This document shows, one piece after another, positions 35,661 to 45,951 of a stretch of DNA of 64,000 nt. The DNA is from Annulohypoxylon bovei var. microspora (taxonomy: Eukaryota; Ascomycota; Sordariomycetes; Xylariales; Hypoxylaceae), in the NCBI GenBank assembly GCA_022836615.1, contig MU405381.1, positions 1 to 64,000 on the forward strand, given 5' to 3'. How positions within the stretch are numbered: the stretch's first letter is position 1; the number at the start of each line of letters is the position of its first letter. The position numbers and the translations under genes were made by a program. The notes under the pieces are model-generated. The model saw nothing but the letters and a program-made list of their open reading frames with translations. It had not been told where the DNA came from and made no database searches.

Positions 35661-36697
35661 ATGCCTCCCCAGACCCAGAGACGGAGGAGAACAGGCAACC
35701 ATGACGAATCTGACGAGCCCCGCCGACGTCGCCAGTCGCGCCGCAACAACGTGTCGGACGATTCTGATGCCTCGGAGGAGGACCAAGATGGCGATGTTGA
35801 CATGGAGAAAGCAGGCGACGGTGCAGATGACCAGCTAGTTAAAAAACTCGTACGATATGCCCTAGCATGTGAATATGCGAGGATACCCATTAGGAGAGAC
35901 GGTATTCGAGATAAAGGTGAGCTACCTCCTGGGTGGTCACCAATGGATGGTATGCCTGCAAGCATCTACTAAAACAGCATAGTTTTGGGAAGCAATGCCA
36001 GATCGTTTAAGCGAGTATTTGAAGGTGCCCAATTGCAACTTCGAAAAGTATTCGGCATGGAGATGGTCGAGTTGCCTGCGAAGGAGAAGCGCACGCTGAA
36101 AGAGAAGCAGAGTAAGGATTACCACAATTACTACGGAATATCCTCTCAATTGTCATATACTGATCAATCCACGTAGAGGCAAATGCTAGGAAAGCCGCCT
36201 CGCAAAACGCTACATCCTCCCGACAGTACATCTTGATTTCCACCCTAGCACCGGAATACAAATCTCAGTCCATCATCGCCCCATCACGAATACCAAGCAC
36301 AGCTGAAGAAGCCGCATACGTCGGGTTTTACACCATGGTCATCTCGTTGATTGTGCTCAACGGGGGAGAACTGAGTGACACGAAGCTAAGACGATATCTA
36401 ACTCGCATGAATGCTAGTCAGAATTTGCCGATGGACAAGACCGATAACGTTCTGCAGAAGATCGTGAGGCAGGGCTACGTCGACAAAGTGGTAGAAAAGA
36501 GCGATGGGGACGAGGATGCCATAACCTGGTGCATCGGACCACGAGGAAGAGTAGAGGTCCCGCCCGAGAGCATTGCCGGCGTCGTTACCGAAGTATGGGG
36601 CGAATTACCGGATGACTTCGACAAGAAGCTACAACGAAGTCTGGGAGTACAGGAGTCTCGTCAGCGTCAAGCCGAAAATAGCATCCCCGAGGAATGA
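35661..36697 (+). CDS. NSE3: Nse3, MAGE-domain subunit of the SMC5/6 complex
   Basis: Three exons, 35661-35916, 35983-36111 and 36177-36697, giving 301 residues. Nse3 binds Nse1 and Nse4 at the SMC5/6 core and contacts DNA during recombinational repair. After a 50-residue Arg/Asp/Glu-rich tail comes a MAGE homology domain: LVKKLVRYALACEYARIPIR, then the exon-2 helix RSFKRVFEGAQLQLRKVFGM with the typical ...ELPAKEK, and the second winged helix with GFYTMVISLIVLNGGELSDT and KIVRQGYVDKV. Length fits fungal Nse3. Intron 1 could use CAG or the CATAG slightly downstream; only CATAG (exon 2 from 35983) keeps the frame. The TIR element ends about 290 bp upstream. Confidence in family is high. Confidence 0.9.
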
Positions 36698-36983
36698 GAA
36701 GCGGAAGGACTGTAGATTAGAGATAAAATATTTGACGACTCGCTGTAATGATAAATGATAACGCACGTTTTAACTTGGATTTCAATGCAGCCTGACTAGG
36801 CAGGCGGCCCAATCTAATGCGCCATGCTTAATGATTCCTCCTTGTATTATCTATCTAAGTCCGATGAATAAATCCAGTCATATCTGATTCTTCAATCCAT
36901 AAGGTATGCCAACGGCTTCTGTCATTCAACAGTTGTTCATGTAAGGCACGGCGTCTTAGTTGACTAAACCGGGATTCTGCTGA

Positions 36984-37328
36984 TTAGGCGGGTCTTTGTA
37001 TGGGCTCCTCGCCTTCGCGTGGAGGAGGTGCGCCGCATGGCTGTATCATCTTTCGTAGCAGTTGAGCTCGGACCTTGGCGGCGGGCTCATTCTGCGCGAG
37101 CGAGATGTAGGCTAGTTGGGGAGGATGGCCGACGAAGCTGGAGTAGGTGTCGCGCGCTACGTTTGTCCTCCATTCCCACGAGGTCGTGTCTGGGTGGCCG
37201 GTACCGACGTATTTCGCTTGGAGCCGCTCAAGCTCCTGCTGAGTGCGTAATTTGTCTGCCTAGTGATGATATTAGCCGTTAGGTCGAAGAGAAAAAAGGT
37301 GAATAGTGATAGGAGCTTCGCTTACCAT
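36984..37328 (-). CDS. YSF3: Splicing factor 3b subunit 5 (SF3B5/SF3b10/Ysf3)
   Basis: Two coding exons on the minus strand. Exon 1 contributes only the ATG (37326-37328), followed at once by a GTAAGC donor; exon 2 runs 37259-36984. The product has 92 residues beginning MADKLRTQQELERLQAKYVG and continuing WRTNVARDTYSSFVGH, YISLAQNEPAAKVRAQLLRKM and IQPCGAPPPRE. This is the near-invariant SF3b10 sequence, a small U2 snRNP protein that contacts the SF3B1 HEAT repeats at branch-site recognition. It is easy to miss because no long frame with its own ATG exists. It lies tail to tail with Nse3, about 290 bp apart, and shares a divergent promoter with the downstream gene. Confidence 0.95.
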
Positions 37329-37905
37329 TATAACAAGGTGTGCGATGGCGTGTAGGTAGGTGGCAACTTGACTTGCTTCTACCTAGGCTATGTGTTAAAA
37401 GAAACAGGGAGACACTGGAATTTGAAGTCGTCAAAACAATCGTGTGTAGTAGCACGTTTACAGAGGTGGCCGTTGCACTGAACCTTAATACCTACCGGGT
37501 AACTAAAGGATTTTAAAAATATATATATGGATATATGCGCTCGGACCGCAGTATTAGGTACTGGAAGCTACTGCGGTAACTAGGTTAGCGCGTGCCTTAC
37601 CGACCTAGATAGGTACATATGTATCTATGTACCTAATTATGTACCTACATACCTAGGTACCTAGGTACTGTAATTACCTTCAATTCCTAGGAATTTCTAT
37701 TTTCATTCATTTCGATACTCATTCACTTAAACGTTTTCACTTACACATGCCACTGACCACTCCTTCAACCAATTAATCTTCTTACCTTACGGTTTCAAAG
37801 TGGTTAGGTACTGTTTCCTTTGGCAAGACGCGCTCACTGTCTGCTACGGGACTGGCGGCGTGACGAGGCTATATAAAGCTTTGCGTATACGGTCTCATTA
37901 TTTAT
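37329..37905. promoter_or_regulatory. Divergent promoter region with TACCTAGGTA cluster and TATA box
   Basis: 577 bp between two divergently transcribed genes. It holds a dense cluster of TACCTAGGTA-type palindromes (37585-37672) and a TATA box CTATATAAAG at 37869-37878. The TATA box lies only about 30 bp before the first ATG of the plus-strand gene. No other gene is seen. Confidence 0.55.
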
Positions 37906-39249
37906 ATGGCCGAGAGTATGTTAGAACCTTGGGATGAAGTTATCGCCCTTCAAAAAGAGCGCCAACTTTGCGCCGACGATGTACAAATCATCAAAACGTC
38001 CTGTATAAAGGACCACGACAAAAAACATCCTCTCGGATGCCCGGATTGCTGGACTCGCCTCCTAAACCGGATTAGAGATCGATATCTCAACTCTGCCTCC
38101 AAAGAATGGTTTTCGGGACGGCGGCCGTTTCTACTCGAGCTTGATACTATGTTCTCCAAGGCTCACAATTCCGGGGTAGACCTCAAGACCATCGAGCAGC
38201 GCATACTGGATGAGAAGAAAGAGTGGTATAGAGATAAAGTAAAAAACCTAGGACTTCAACACGCAGCCAAATCTCCATCCGAGGAACGAGCTCTACAGCA
38301 AAGAATCAGCGACCGGAGCGTTACCACGGACCAGCTTGCTTCGGAACTGAGGGAGGCCTTTAGTGACGGTGCTGTCCAGAACCAACAAGCTTTCAATGGG
38401 TTTATAGAACGGCTAAGGCTTGCCAACTCCCCACAAGCACGGAATGACGCCTATGTTGATATATTCTTCCAACCCGACCACGACTCCTCCGGCGCTGCAA
38501 AATCCCAGAAGTATATTGACATGGTTAGAAATGGAACACCAATTGCCGATGCAATCAGTGCAATGATCCGCGATCGACATTCAGCCAAAGGAGATCAGGA
38601 TCAAAAACAGGCGCTCCAGAAGAAACTTGAGGAGCTAAAGAGAGCTAAGGCAGCACACGAGCTTGACAAGGCACGAAGAGACAAGGCTCGGCAGGATAAA
38701 GCCAGAGCAGCCGCGCCCTCCAATGGCCAGCATGACCTGCCGTCATGCTCGGTCTGCTCGAAAATTCCGGACGCACAAGATTTTATTATGTGCCCTCTGT
38801 GTCAAATACTCGGCGATTATTATGACCTTCGAATAGAGCCTGTATTATTCTGCTCGCAAGAGTGTGAGGATGAGCGCTATAACCTGCATGTTGAAGCAAC
38901 ACACGAATGCTCCTCTAGCCAAGATTGTGTTCGGCTTCACGACGAAGATATAGAAATGGATGAGGGTGGAACTAGCCTTGTATTCTGTCGGGAGTGCGTA
39001 GAAACCCTCGGCGTCCCGTCTGTTTTTTGTTCTTCTCGCTGTTTCAACGAGAATTTTCAGCACCACCGGGACACTGTCCATCTTCCCGAACGGAAAAGGA
39101 GTCAACACGAATTCGAAGACGAGGATAGCCTAGAATTTAACCCGGAGGATAAAACAAAGTATCACGCAAGAATGATCGAGGAGCAACTTGTTACATTTGA
39201 TAATGCTATGATGGAGTGGCAGCGAAAGACGAGCGCTGCAGTGAAATAA
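37906..39249 (+). CDS. Unrecognised cysteine-rich (MYND-like) protein
   Basis: Single-exon frame of 447 residues; I do not recognise the family. The N-terminal part is helical with an early CPDC pair (GCPDCW, near residue 44). Residues about 228-275 form a charged coiled coil (KKLEELKRAKAAHELDKARR). From residue 281 there are clustered Cys pairs: CSVCSK, CPLCQ, FCSQEC, then FCRECV and FCSSRC followed by HH and H. This suggests two related MYND/HIT-type zinc-binding modules. The C-terminus is acidic. No signal peptide or membrane segment is present. A TATA box only about 30 bp upstream of the first ATG makes a start at the second ATG (37918, MLEPWDEV) possible. Zinc-dependent protein binding is the most one can infer. 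Confidence 0.7.
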   Translation: MAESMLEPWDEVIALQKERQLCADDVQIIKTSCIKDHDKKHPLGCPDCWTRLLNRIRDRYLNSASKEWFSGRRPFLLELDTMFSKAHNSGVDLKTIEQRILDEKKEWYRDKVKNLGLQHAAKSPSEERALQQRISDRSVTTDQLASELREAFSDGAVQNQQAFNGFIERLRLANSPQARNDAYVDIFFQPDHDSSGAAKSQKYIDMVRNGTPIADAISAMIRDRHSAKGDQDQKQALQKKLEELKRAKAAHELDKARRDKARQDKARAAAPSNGQHDLPSCSVCSKIPDAQDFIMCPLCQILGDYYDLRIEPVLFCSQECEDERYNLHVEATHECSSSQDCVRLHDEDIEMDEGGTSLVFCRECVETLGVPSVFCSSRCFNENFQHHRDTVHLPERKRSQHEFEDEDSLEFNPEDKTKYHARMIEEQLVTFDNAMMEWQRKTSAAVK

Positions 39250-39895
39250 GGAACCTCGAAGTTATAAATATCACATATATCCCGTCAAAATCCATGTCGA
39301 GGATGAATACGCCTTAAGAGAAGGGCGATACACGTGTTTATCACGTAAAAATCCCTTCAAGGAAAAATACACATGTTATTAAACATAATCGATATTTTGA
39401 CTATTATAATTTCTATGGGTTGTATTGGTATTATTGATAACCCTAAGTATTACTTACTCGTAGGCGTATGCGACAATTTGTTACGTAGGTATGGTACTTG
39501 TATCATACATAAATTACATATGAGGATATGCTTAAATATGTATGTACGTATGCATAGCTATGTATGTAACCAGAAAGAATCGGGCAAATGATAGATTGTC
39601 CCCATAATTTACTGATTTTAGCTTTGTTAGTATGTACATTAGGTACTCCCTCATAGAAATTTGATAACTCCGATTTATGCTCGGCGCCGATTGTGCTTCT
39701 TTGACCGAGCCAACACTGAACGGAATTAAAAAAAAAAAGATCTCCTGCACCCTGCCGCGATCCAATATCGCGGGACGGCATTTTGCCCATCAGTTGCATC
39801 ATCTTTTCTACCTCCCACCTTTAAATCTCTACCACAACTGTAACTACAACCACAACCACAACTAAACTACCAAAATTTGTCTCTAGCGCATTGAC
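39250..39895. other. Intergenic region, no gene seen
   Basis: About 650 bp containing the 3' end of the cysteine-rich gene and the leader of the Isd11 gene. The leader ends in repeats of CCACAACTA/CAACCACAACC near 39832-39862. Confidence 0.5.
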
Positions 39896-40545
39896 ATGTC
39901 TATCGTTTCGGCCCTCAAGGGCGACTTGCCGCAGCAAGCCAGGTCACTGGTAAGGCAACCTTTCCTAAGCTAGAGGGCTATTATATTCAATGCCCCGGCT
40001 GTCCCCGAGACTGAAGCATGCGCATTCTCTATCCGATGATGACGAGCGGAGCTAACACGAGCCTCGAACTTTCCAGTATCGACAGCTCCTGCGCCAAGGC
40101 GAGCAATTTGAGGCGTACAACTTCAGAGAGTACGCGAAGCGGCGAACGAGAGACGCCTTCAGAGAGAGTGTAGTTGTGCGGGATCCTAGAGAGATACAGG
40201 GCCTCATACAAAATGGGCTCAAAGAGCTGCAAATGATGAAGGTACGGGATCTATACAATCCCCAATCCGCCGAACCCCTCGTCAGCCTAGGGATATGGCA
40301 TAGTGTAGTATATATGAGCGGCCCAGAAGCTGACAGAATATTGCTCCCATCATATAGCGCCAGACCGTCATCAGCAAATTCTACGAACTGGATCGATTGG
40401 TAGTCGAGGGTGGGATGTCGGTATGTTATTTACAGAGCTCGTCTATCCTATGTAATCAAACGGACTCGCTAATTACCTTCAACTACAACAGGGCAAACAG
40501 AGTGGAAAGTCCGGAGATATCACGCGACAGAAAGATACAGGGTGA
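39896..40545 (+). CDS. ISD11: Isd11/LYRM4, LYR-motif partner of cysteine desulfurase Nfs1
   Basis: Four exons, 39896-39949, 40077-40241, 40358-40420 and 40492-40545, giving 111 residues. All three introns are in phase 0. Isd11 stabilises the desulfurase Nfs1 in the mitochondrial matrix and is needed for iron-sulfur cluster assembly. The diagnostic LYR region spans the exon 1/2 junction (ARSL then YRQLLRQGEQF), followed by the Isd11 signature YNFREYAKRRTRDAFRE and LIQNGLKELQMMKRQTVISK, with FYELDRLVVEG after it. The C-terminal 16 residues are Gly/Ser/Lys-rich and not conserved. Length is slightly above yeast Isd11. Two internal exons are too short to show as long frames. Confidence 0.93.
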
Positions 40546-41746
40546 GGATATCATTTTCTGCGGGTGATAAGGGCGCAGTCGCTAATTTTTTCTCAGATGG
40601 GATTAATACTCGGTCTTAGCCGTCGTGTAGAGGTAATATCACCATTTTCATGCACCTCACCTCTTCTACACAAGACGCATTGGCCCTGTACTATTATCAC
40701 GTCGCTGTATAACAAGGACCCGATCGCATTCCAGGCTTACCGGCATCCGATCCTCTGTTTTGCGAGAATATCAAGGATCAACTGAGAGAGAAAAAAAAAT
40801 GAGTTCCGTGGATGAGAGCACGAGAGCCTAGCTCATGGGTGAAGTGATTTATGGAAAGGTGGCGAAAATCAAAATCATCAAACACAGAATACTAGAGATT
40901 TGTTCTGTTTGGCGTATTTTGCGTGAGCCTCCGAGGTATTGAGGCATCTTGTTAAGCGAGAAGAGAAGATCATCATTAAAGGCTACTAAATGTACTACAA
41001 CACTCCTCACTCGAAGCATGATAAATAATTATGACCATAAATGCTTTATTTTCACTCGCTCACTTCTTATATTTTAAACGTTTCCCATGCGCACAATGGT
41101 CAAGAATCAACTCGTAGAGCGAATATCTATTGGTAATGCGCAGGACTTCAGTGGTAGGTACATTATTATGGGTATGTCGCAAAAAGGGACCGAGGATTTC
41201 AATACGGCGTACCGGCGTCCCCCCACCGCATCATACCTGAATATCTAAATATACCTACATACACTTGTATGCATGTAGAGAGATTTATGTACCTTAGGTA
41301 TATACCTATGTACCTACCTACAGTAAGTAAATTAAGTTCGAAGGTTGCCCAGGTGTTCAACGCTTGGACCTTCTGCTATTTAATAGTGGACCTAGGCATG
41401 TATGTATGAATGAATTACCTACTGGGTATGTCAGGTAAAACGATTTGTTGTCGCGTTTCAATTCTCTCACGACTCTCGGTTTAAGTTGCGCAACGGATAT
41501 CCATCACGATTAATCTGCGATAGGTTGCCATATCTACATACCAACTTAGGTATTTTGCGTCGCATTATCAAAACTTTCTCCATTTCTCCGTTTCTCTATT
41601 GCTTGGACATATCCTAATACTTGCATTATTTGTTTAGGCCATTGGTTCTTTTATCCCTTTTGCTATCGGAAAACTTTGAATTGATTGATCCCAAAAAATC
41701 TGGAAAGAGCGAAGGTCGCCGAGCCGCGCTCGACGTCTCAAGTCTC
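40546..41746. other. Intergenic region with CCTAGGTA-like cluster
   Basis: About 1.2 kb without a supportable gene. A cluster of TACCTA/TAGGTA motifs lies at 41240-41330. The rest shows no coding pattern or RNA gene. Confidence 0.5.
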
Positions 41747-43894
41747 ATGGCTCCAAATGTATGAACATTAAACATTAAACATTACACATTACGCATTACG
41801 CATTACACATTACACATTACACATTACACATTGAACATTGAACATTATAATCTTCCCGGACGGATAACTCCCCGTAATCACTACTGTAGCTGACAAGATT
41901 CAATTACAGTTTCGCCAGAATACGCAAACGCGACGCGGGAACCGAAGCGGATATGTCGAGCACGACGACTTCGAAGGTACGTACGCCATCTTTTCGCATC
42001 TCTACATTTCGATGTCGCCCATCTTGCGCATGTCGCGTAGTAGTATCAACCGTCGGGTATCATATTAACATTCAATGCCCCTTTCGCAGGTTTACCCGTT
42101 AGGCAATGGCGTCAGGAATGGGTCAAGGTCGCGCCGCCGACCCCTTCCGACACTACCCAAAAGAATGACATATGGGCACTTGAACTTCCACACGGCATGC
42201 CCAAGGATTCGCATTTGCTCCCCACGCATACTCAAGAGTTACTGAGGGCAGCTCGCTCTGGAAGATTATACAAACGACCACCGCCTGCCGAAGAAGAAGA
42301 GGTCGATCCAGATGCCGCCCTAGCCGAAAAACCAGACAAGAAGGAGGAGGACCCAAGCACCAAAGGTTACCAAGTCAAGATCTGGAAACAGGTCGCCCGC
42401 AATGCTGAGGGGCCGACTGTCTCACACCTGGGTAAGAGGAGGAAAGGCCTCGTCACCCTATCCTCGAGCCTCCCAGCTGGTCCATCGTCTGGTCCTACTA
42501 TAATGAAAGCTACCGTCCGTCGCCTTGACGCTGCTGGTAACCCATATACACAAGAGATCACCTTGAACGAAGGCCAGCCAATAGACGGAGAAATTATATC
42601 TACCACCGTCATACCAGCACCCGTTGCTGCTGCAAATGCCGATGCATCTGCCGCCGCGACACCGGTGAGAAGGCGACCACCACCACCTAAGAGGAAGCCT
42701 AAGGGTCCTGGAAGGGGACGTAAGAAGAAGCTGCCTTTGCCGGTAAGTACACGGCCCGAAGCAGCAATCGCGGGGGTGGATTCTGCTACTGGGGGCGCTA
42801 AGCCAAGCGGTCCGGAAGTCGATGTAAGTTTGCCTGACATTAGATGCTCTGTCTCCCGCGTTAATTATTTATAGGACAACAAGCCAGGCGATCAGTCTGA
42901 ATCTAAGAATCAGGATAGCGAAATGGCTGATGACGATGAAGGAGATGATGGCGAAGACGACGGGGAGGATGGCGATGATGGCGATGAGGGAGACGAAGAG
43001 GATAGCGAGATGCCCGACGGAGATGGTGGAACGACTTTCCAGGCCGAAAGCGAAACTAAAACAGACCCATCTCGTGCGACAGAAACTCCGTCTACAGTTG
43101 CTCAAACTGAACCCTCCACCAAGGCGACGCCGGTAGATATCTCAACTGGAGCTGGACTACCACTTGCAAAATTACCTTCACCCCCTCCTAATTTTAACCT
43201 AGCTCCGGCTCAACCTCTACAAAATATTCCGTCGCATTTTGAAGGGAGCCCACTGAAAAATGTTGTGGCAGCTACCACATCACCGACTGATCCATCAAAC
43301 TTCGCGCTGAATAACGGAGAACCTTTGAGTCATCCCAGAATAGTTGAAACCAAGCCAGCTCCAGTACCGGTCAAGCCTATTGAATCGTCCGCCCCGGACG
43401 AAACGAAAGCAGACGTAGACGTGGAAATGTCGGATGTTTCCCACCAGAAGGACACAGACACTACAGAGCAGTCCACCTCAGTTGAAGAAACGCAACAATC
43501 AGGTGATGCAGCAGCTGCTATATCACCAGCTCTAGAGACTACCCAGGTCGAGGGCACCCCTACAACACATCCCTCACCACAACCTACAGCCGCGCCAGAA
43601 ACTATAAATGCCCCACCCCCGAGCGAGGAGGGCGTTCTCAAGGCACCTGCAAATGCAGAGGAAAGTCAAGGGCCACTCGGTTCGGATGTAGCTTCAGCAC
43701 CTATCGATATCGTGCTGGCTCCAGGACTCCTCGAGACCAAAATAGAACCTACCACAGTCGAAAAAGTCGAGGAGAATGAGCCCGAAAGTCCTGATTTATT
43801 TAGCGGGTTGGAGGCCGCCTTGAACCAACAAGGCGGGCCGAAAGAGACATCGGCTCCTCCAGAGACGAAAGCAGATATGCCTAACACAGAATGA
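41747..43894 (+). CDS. Conserved fungal acidic/proline-rich protein of unknown function
   Basis: Four exons, 41747-41758, 41910-41976, 42090-42823 and 42875-43894, giving 610 residues. The start exon codes only MAPN; frame and canonical splice sites support it. The N-terminal 130 residues are the ordered part (LPVRQWRQEWVKVAPPTPSD, IWALELPHGMPKDSHLLPTH, LLRAARSGRLYKRP). A basic KRKPKGPGRGRKKK stretch follows, which could be an AT-hook or nuclear localisation signal. The remaining 340 residues are disordered: a run of Asp/Glu (DDDEGDDGEDDGED) and then a Ser/Thr/Pro/Glu-rich tail. This pattern suggests a nuclear, chromatin-associated protein, but I know no function for the family. Intron 1 carries an ACATT tandem repeat. 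Single gene, no operon context. Confidence 0.75.
41763..41848. repeat. ACATT-type tandem repeat within intron 1
   Basis: About ten units of 8-9 bp, CATTAAA, CATTACA and CATTACG, fill the first intron of the gene starting at 41747. Confidence 0.75.
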
Positions 43895-44961
43895 TACGCA
43901 TCGATGGGATGTTGAGGCCTAGGGAAAATAAAGAAGGGACGAGAATCGCATGAAGATGGACACAGTTAAGACGAAAGGTAACTCTTGTATATGGTAACGC
44001 GATTTGGTCTGGGGAGAGAATCACATGATGCCTAATACCAAGGTATCATCATCCTTAGAGGTTTATAGCGAGATGCATCGACTTATCACATTTCCAGGTG
44101 TCTTCAAATAGCGTAAAGTGACTCCCCGTAGCCGCGAGGACATAATCAACGAAGCACCAGAAAGGGTTCTTATCTTGTGAAAAGCAGCACCACTTCTATG
44201 CGTCTGCCAATCAGTACGCGTACACGTACATTCATCCGGTATGTGTGTGTAGGTATACGTACGTAGGTACATACAACATACAAAAGTACATACATATTTG
44301 GTGTTGGGATGACGTTTTCCCCCCCACATGAATACAGATATATCTGGGGCTGACCCGATCTGCCATTTCCAATAGAGCGGCACCTAACCTCATTAAAGAA
44401 TATACTTTCGCAGTCAGCAGATAAAACGGCTTCTACCTGCTCCCTCCCCCTCATCCATCCTTCACCTTCACCTTCACCTTCACCTCCACCTCCACCTCCA
44501 CTTCCACCCTCACCCTCAACCCTTAAACCAGCAATTCCTCTAGCTTTTATTAGGCGATTGCGAATGACTCTTAGGTAAAGTAACCAATCAGCATATGACG
44601 AAGCTACGTAGTCAAGGTCGTAATAATATTCGCATTACGAGTGTTACGAGGTATCTAGCTTCTTAATAATCAATCTCCCCCTAGACATATAGAAGTCCTT
44701 CTATGTCTAAATGTAATATACGCCAAAAACGCCATCGCCTATGCAATAGTTACCCGTTCAAAACAATTTCCGAGGTTTCGGCCACCGAAACAATATGCAA
44801 CTCAAGAACCGAAGCAGATGTTCCCCTACCCACTACCGCCAGAATAGCGTCGAGAAAATTGGCAATTCATTCTAATAGCTCATAGGAATGGTGGCTGAAC
44901 AGGCCGCCTTCCTTTAAGTACTCTTCTACCCGCCTCCATGTGGCAGAGCAGTCGTGAGTTC
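43895..44961. other. Intergenic region with a TTCACC microsatellite
   Basis: About 1.07 kb between two convergent genes. It contains a (TTCACC)n/(TCCACC)n repeat at 44460-44520 and a TACGTACGTAGGTACATAC stretch near 44255-44275. Short frames here show no family-like sequence. Confidence 0.5.
44460..44520. repeat. (YTCCACC)n hexanucleotide microsatellite
   Basis: Ten hexamers TTCACC or TCCACC in tandem. Confidence 0.85.
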
Positions 44962-45951
44962 TCATTTGATCTCCACCGAATTCTCCGCTTCCTGCTCTCT
45001 TTCCACTTTCTCGAGAGCCGCTGTAAGCTGTTCCTCCTCGGCCTTGCGCTCTATTTCTTCGAGATACTGGGCATATCGAGATTTCTTGTTGTGAATGCCA
45101 CATTCTGATTTAGCTTGACCCTTCCACCGGCCAGCCCTCTCGTCCTCGCCTGCCGAGACTGGGGATGTCGAGTGCCAGTCGCCGACAGACTTGTACCCTC
45201 TGTCTAGGAGTACATTGTATGGCACGTTGTTCTCCGTGATATACCCCTTGACCTGGGCGAAGGTCCAATCCACGAGCGGGTTAATCTTGACGATGCCGGT
45301 CTCTTCGTCCACTTCGAGGACACCAATCTTGTCACGCTCGCCTCCTTGAGAGCGCCTTCGACCCGTGAGGATGGCAGCCACGTTCAGTTCTGAGTAGGCT
45401 CTCTGTTGCGGTTCGACTTTGGCAATCCAGTCGTATAGCTCTGCCGCCGTGTCGTACAATCCTTCGCCATACCTCTCCTCGAACTCGGCTGTGGTGTTGG
45501 CATCGTTTGGCCTGTACGTGTGGATGCGGACATTCGAATACCTTTCCCTGACTCTCTCGACTAGGTCATATGTCTCTTCGAAGTGGTAAAGTGTGTCCAA
45601 GAAGATGAGGTCGACAGGTGAAGAGCCCGGAGATTCTTTCTCGATCTTGGAGAGCATATCCGTGGATGCCAGACCGGTAAGGCCGAAGGCGGTAGATTGA
45701 TATAGGTTAGGAAAGCAGATCTTGACGAAGCGGAGCCTGTCCATGGCAGTCATCTTCTCCAGCTGTTGGTTGAGATACTTTACATGTGGTGGTGTGAGTG
45801 TCACTTGAGGCAGCTCGCCTGAGGATCCCGCGGTCGATGATGTACCCGACACATATCCCGACTCCAGATCAGTTACCGGCGGTAAATCTTTCGAGGTGAA
45901 ACGCGGGGATGATGAGCTCGAGGACGACTCAACGAACGATGACGGTTCCAT
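44962..45951 (-). CDS. MET16: Phosphoadenylyl-sulfate (PAPS) reductase
   Basis: Single-exon gene of 329 residues on the minus strand. The enzyme reduces PAPS to sulfite with thioredoxin in the sulfate assimilation pathway of the cytosol. The first 50 residues are Ser-rich and variable. The catalytic domain then shows AFGLTGLASTDMLSKI, LIFLDTLYHFEETYDL, the PAPS-binding ILTGRRRSQGGERDKI and NPLVDWTFAQVKGYI. The C-terminal active-site motif KSECGIH has its cysteine near residue 284. Length agrees with fungal enzymes. The C-terminal 35 residues are Glu/Lys-rich. A GT-rich microsatellite lies directly upstream of the start (45961-45999). The gene is normally subject to sulfur control, but I see no regulator site I could defend. 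Confidence 0.95.
   Translation of the reverse strand: MEPSSFVESSSSSSSPRFTSKDLPPVTDLESGYVSGTSSTAGSSGELPQVTLTPPHVKYLNQQLEKMTAMDRLRFVKICFPNLYQSTAFGLTGLASTDMLSKIEKESPGSSPVDLIFLDTLYHFEETYDLVERVRERYSNVRIHTYRPNDANTTAEFEERYGEGLYDTAAELYDWIAKVEPQQRAYSELNVAAILTGRRRSQGGERDKIGVLEVDEETGIVKINPLVDWTFAQVKGYITENNVPYNVLLDRGYKSVGDWHSTSPVSAGEDERAGRWKGQAKSECGIHNKKSRYAQYLEEIERKAEEEQLTAALEKVEREQEAENSVEIK

Noticed and set aside
37019..37282. 87-codon plus-strand frame
   Set aside because: Antisense to SF3B5, whose minus-strand sequence matches the family almost residue for residue.
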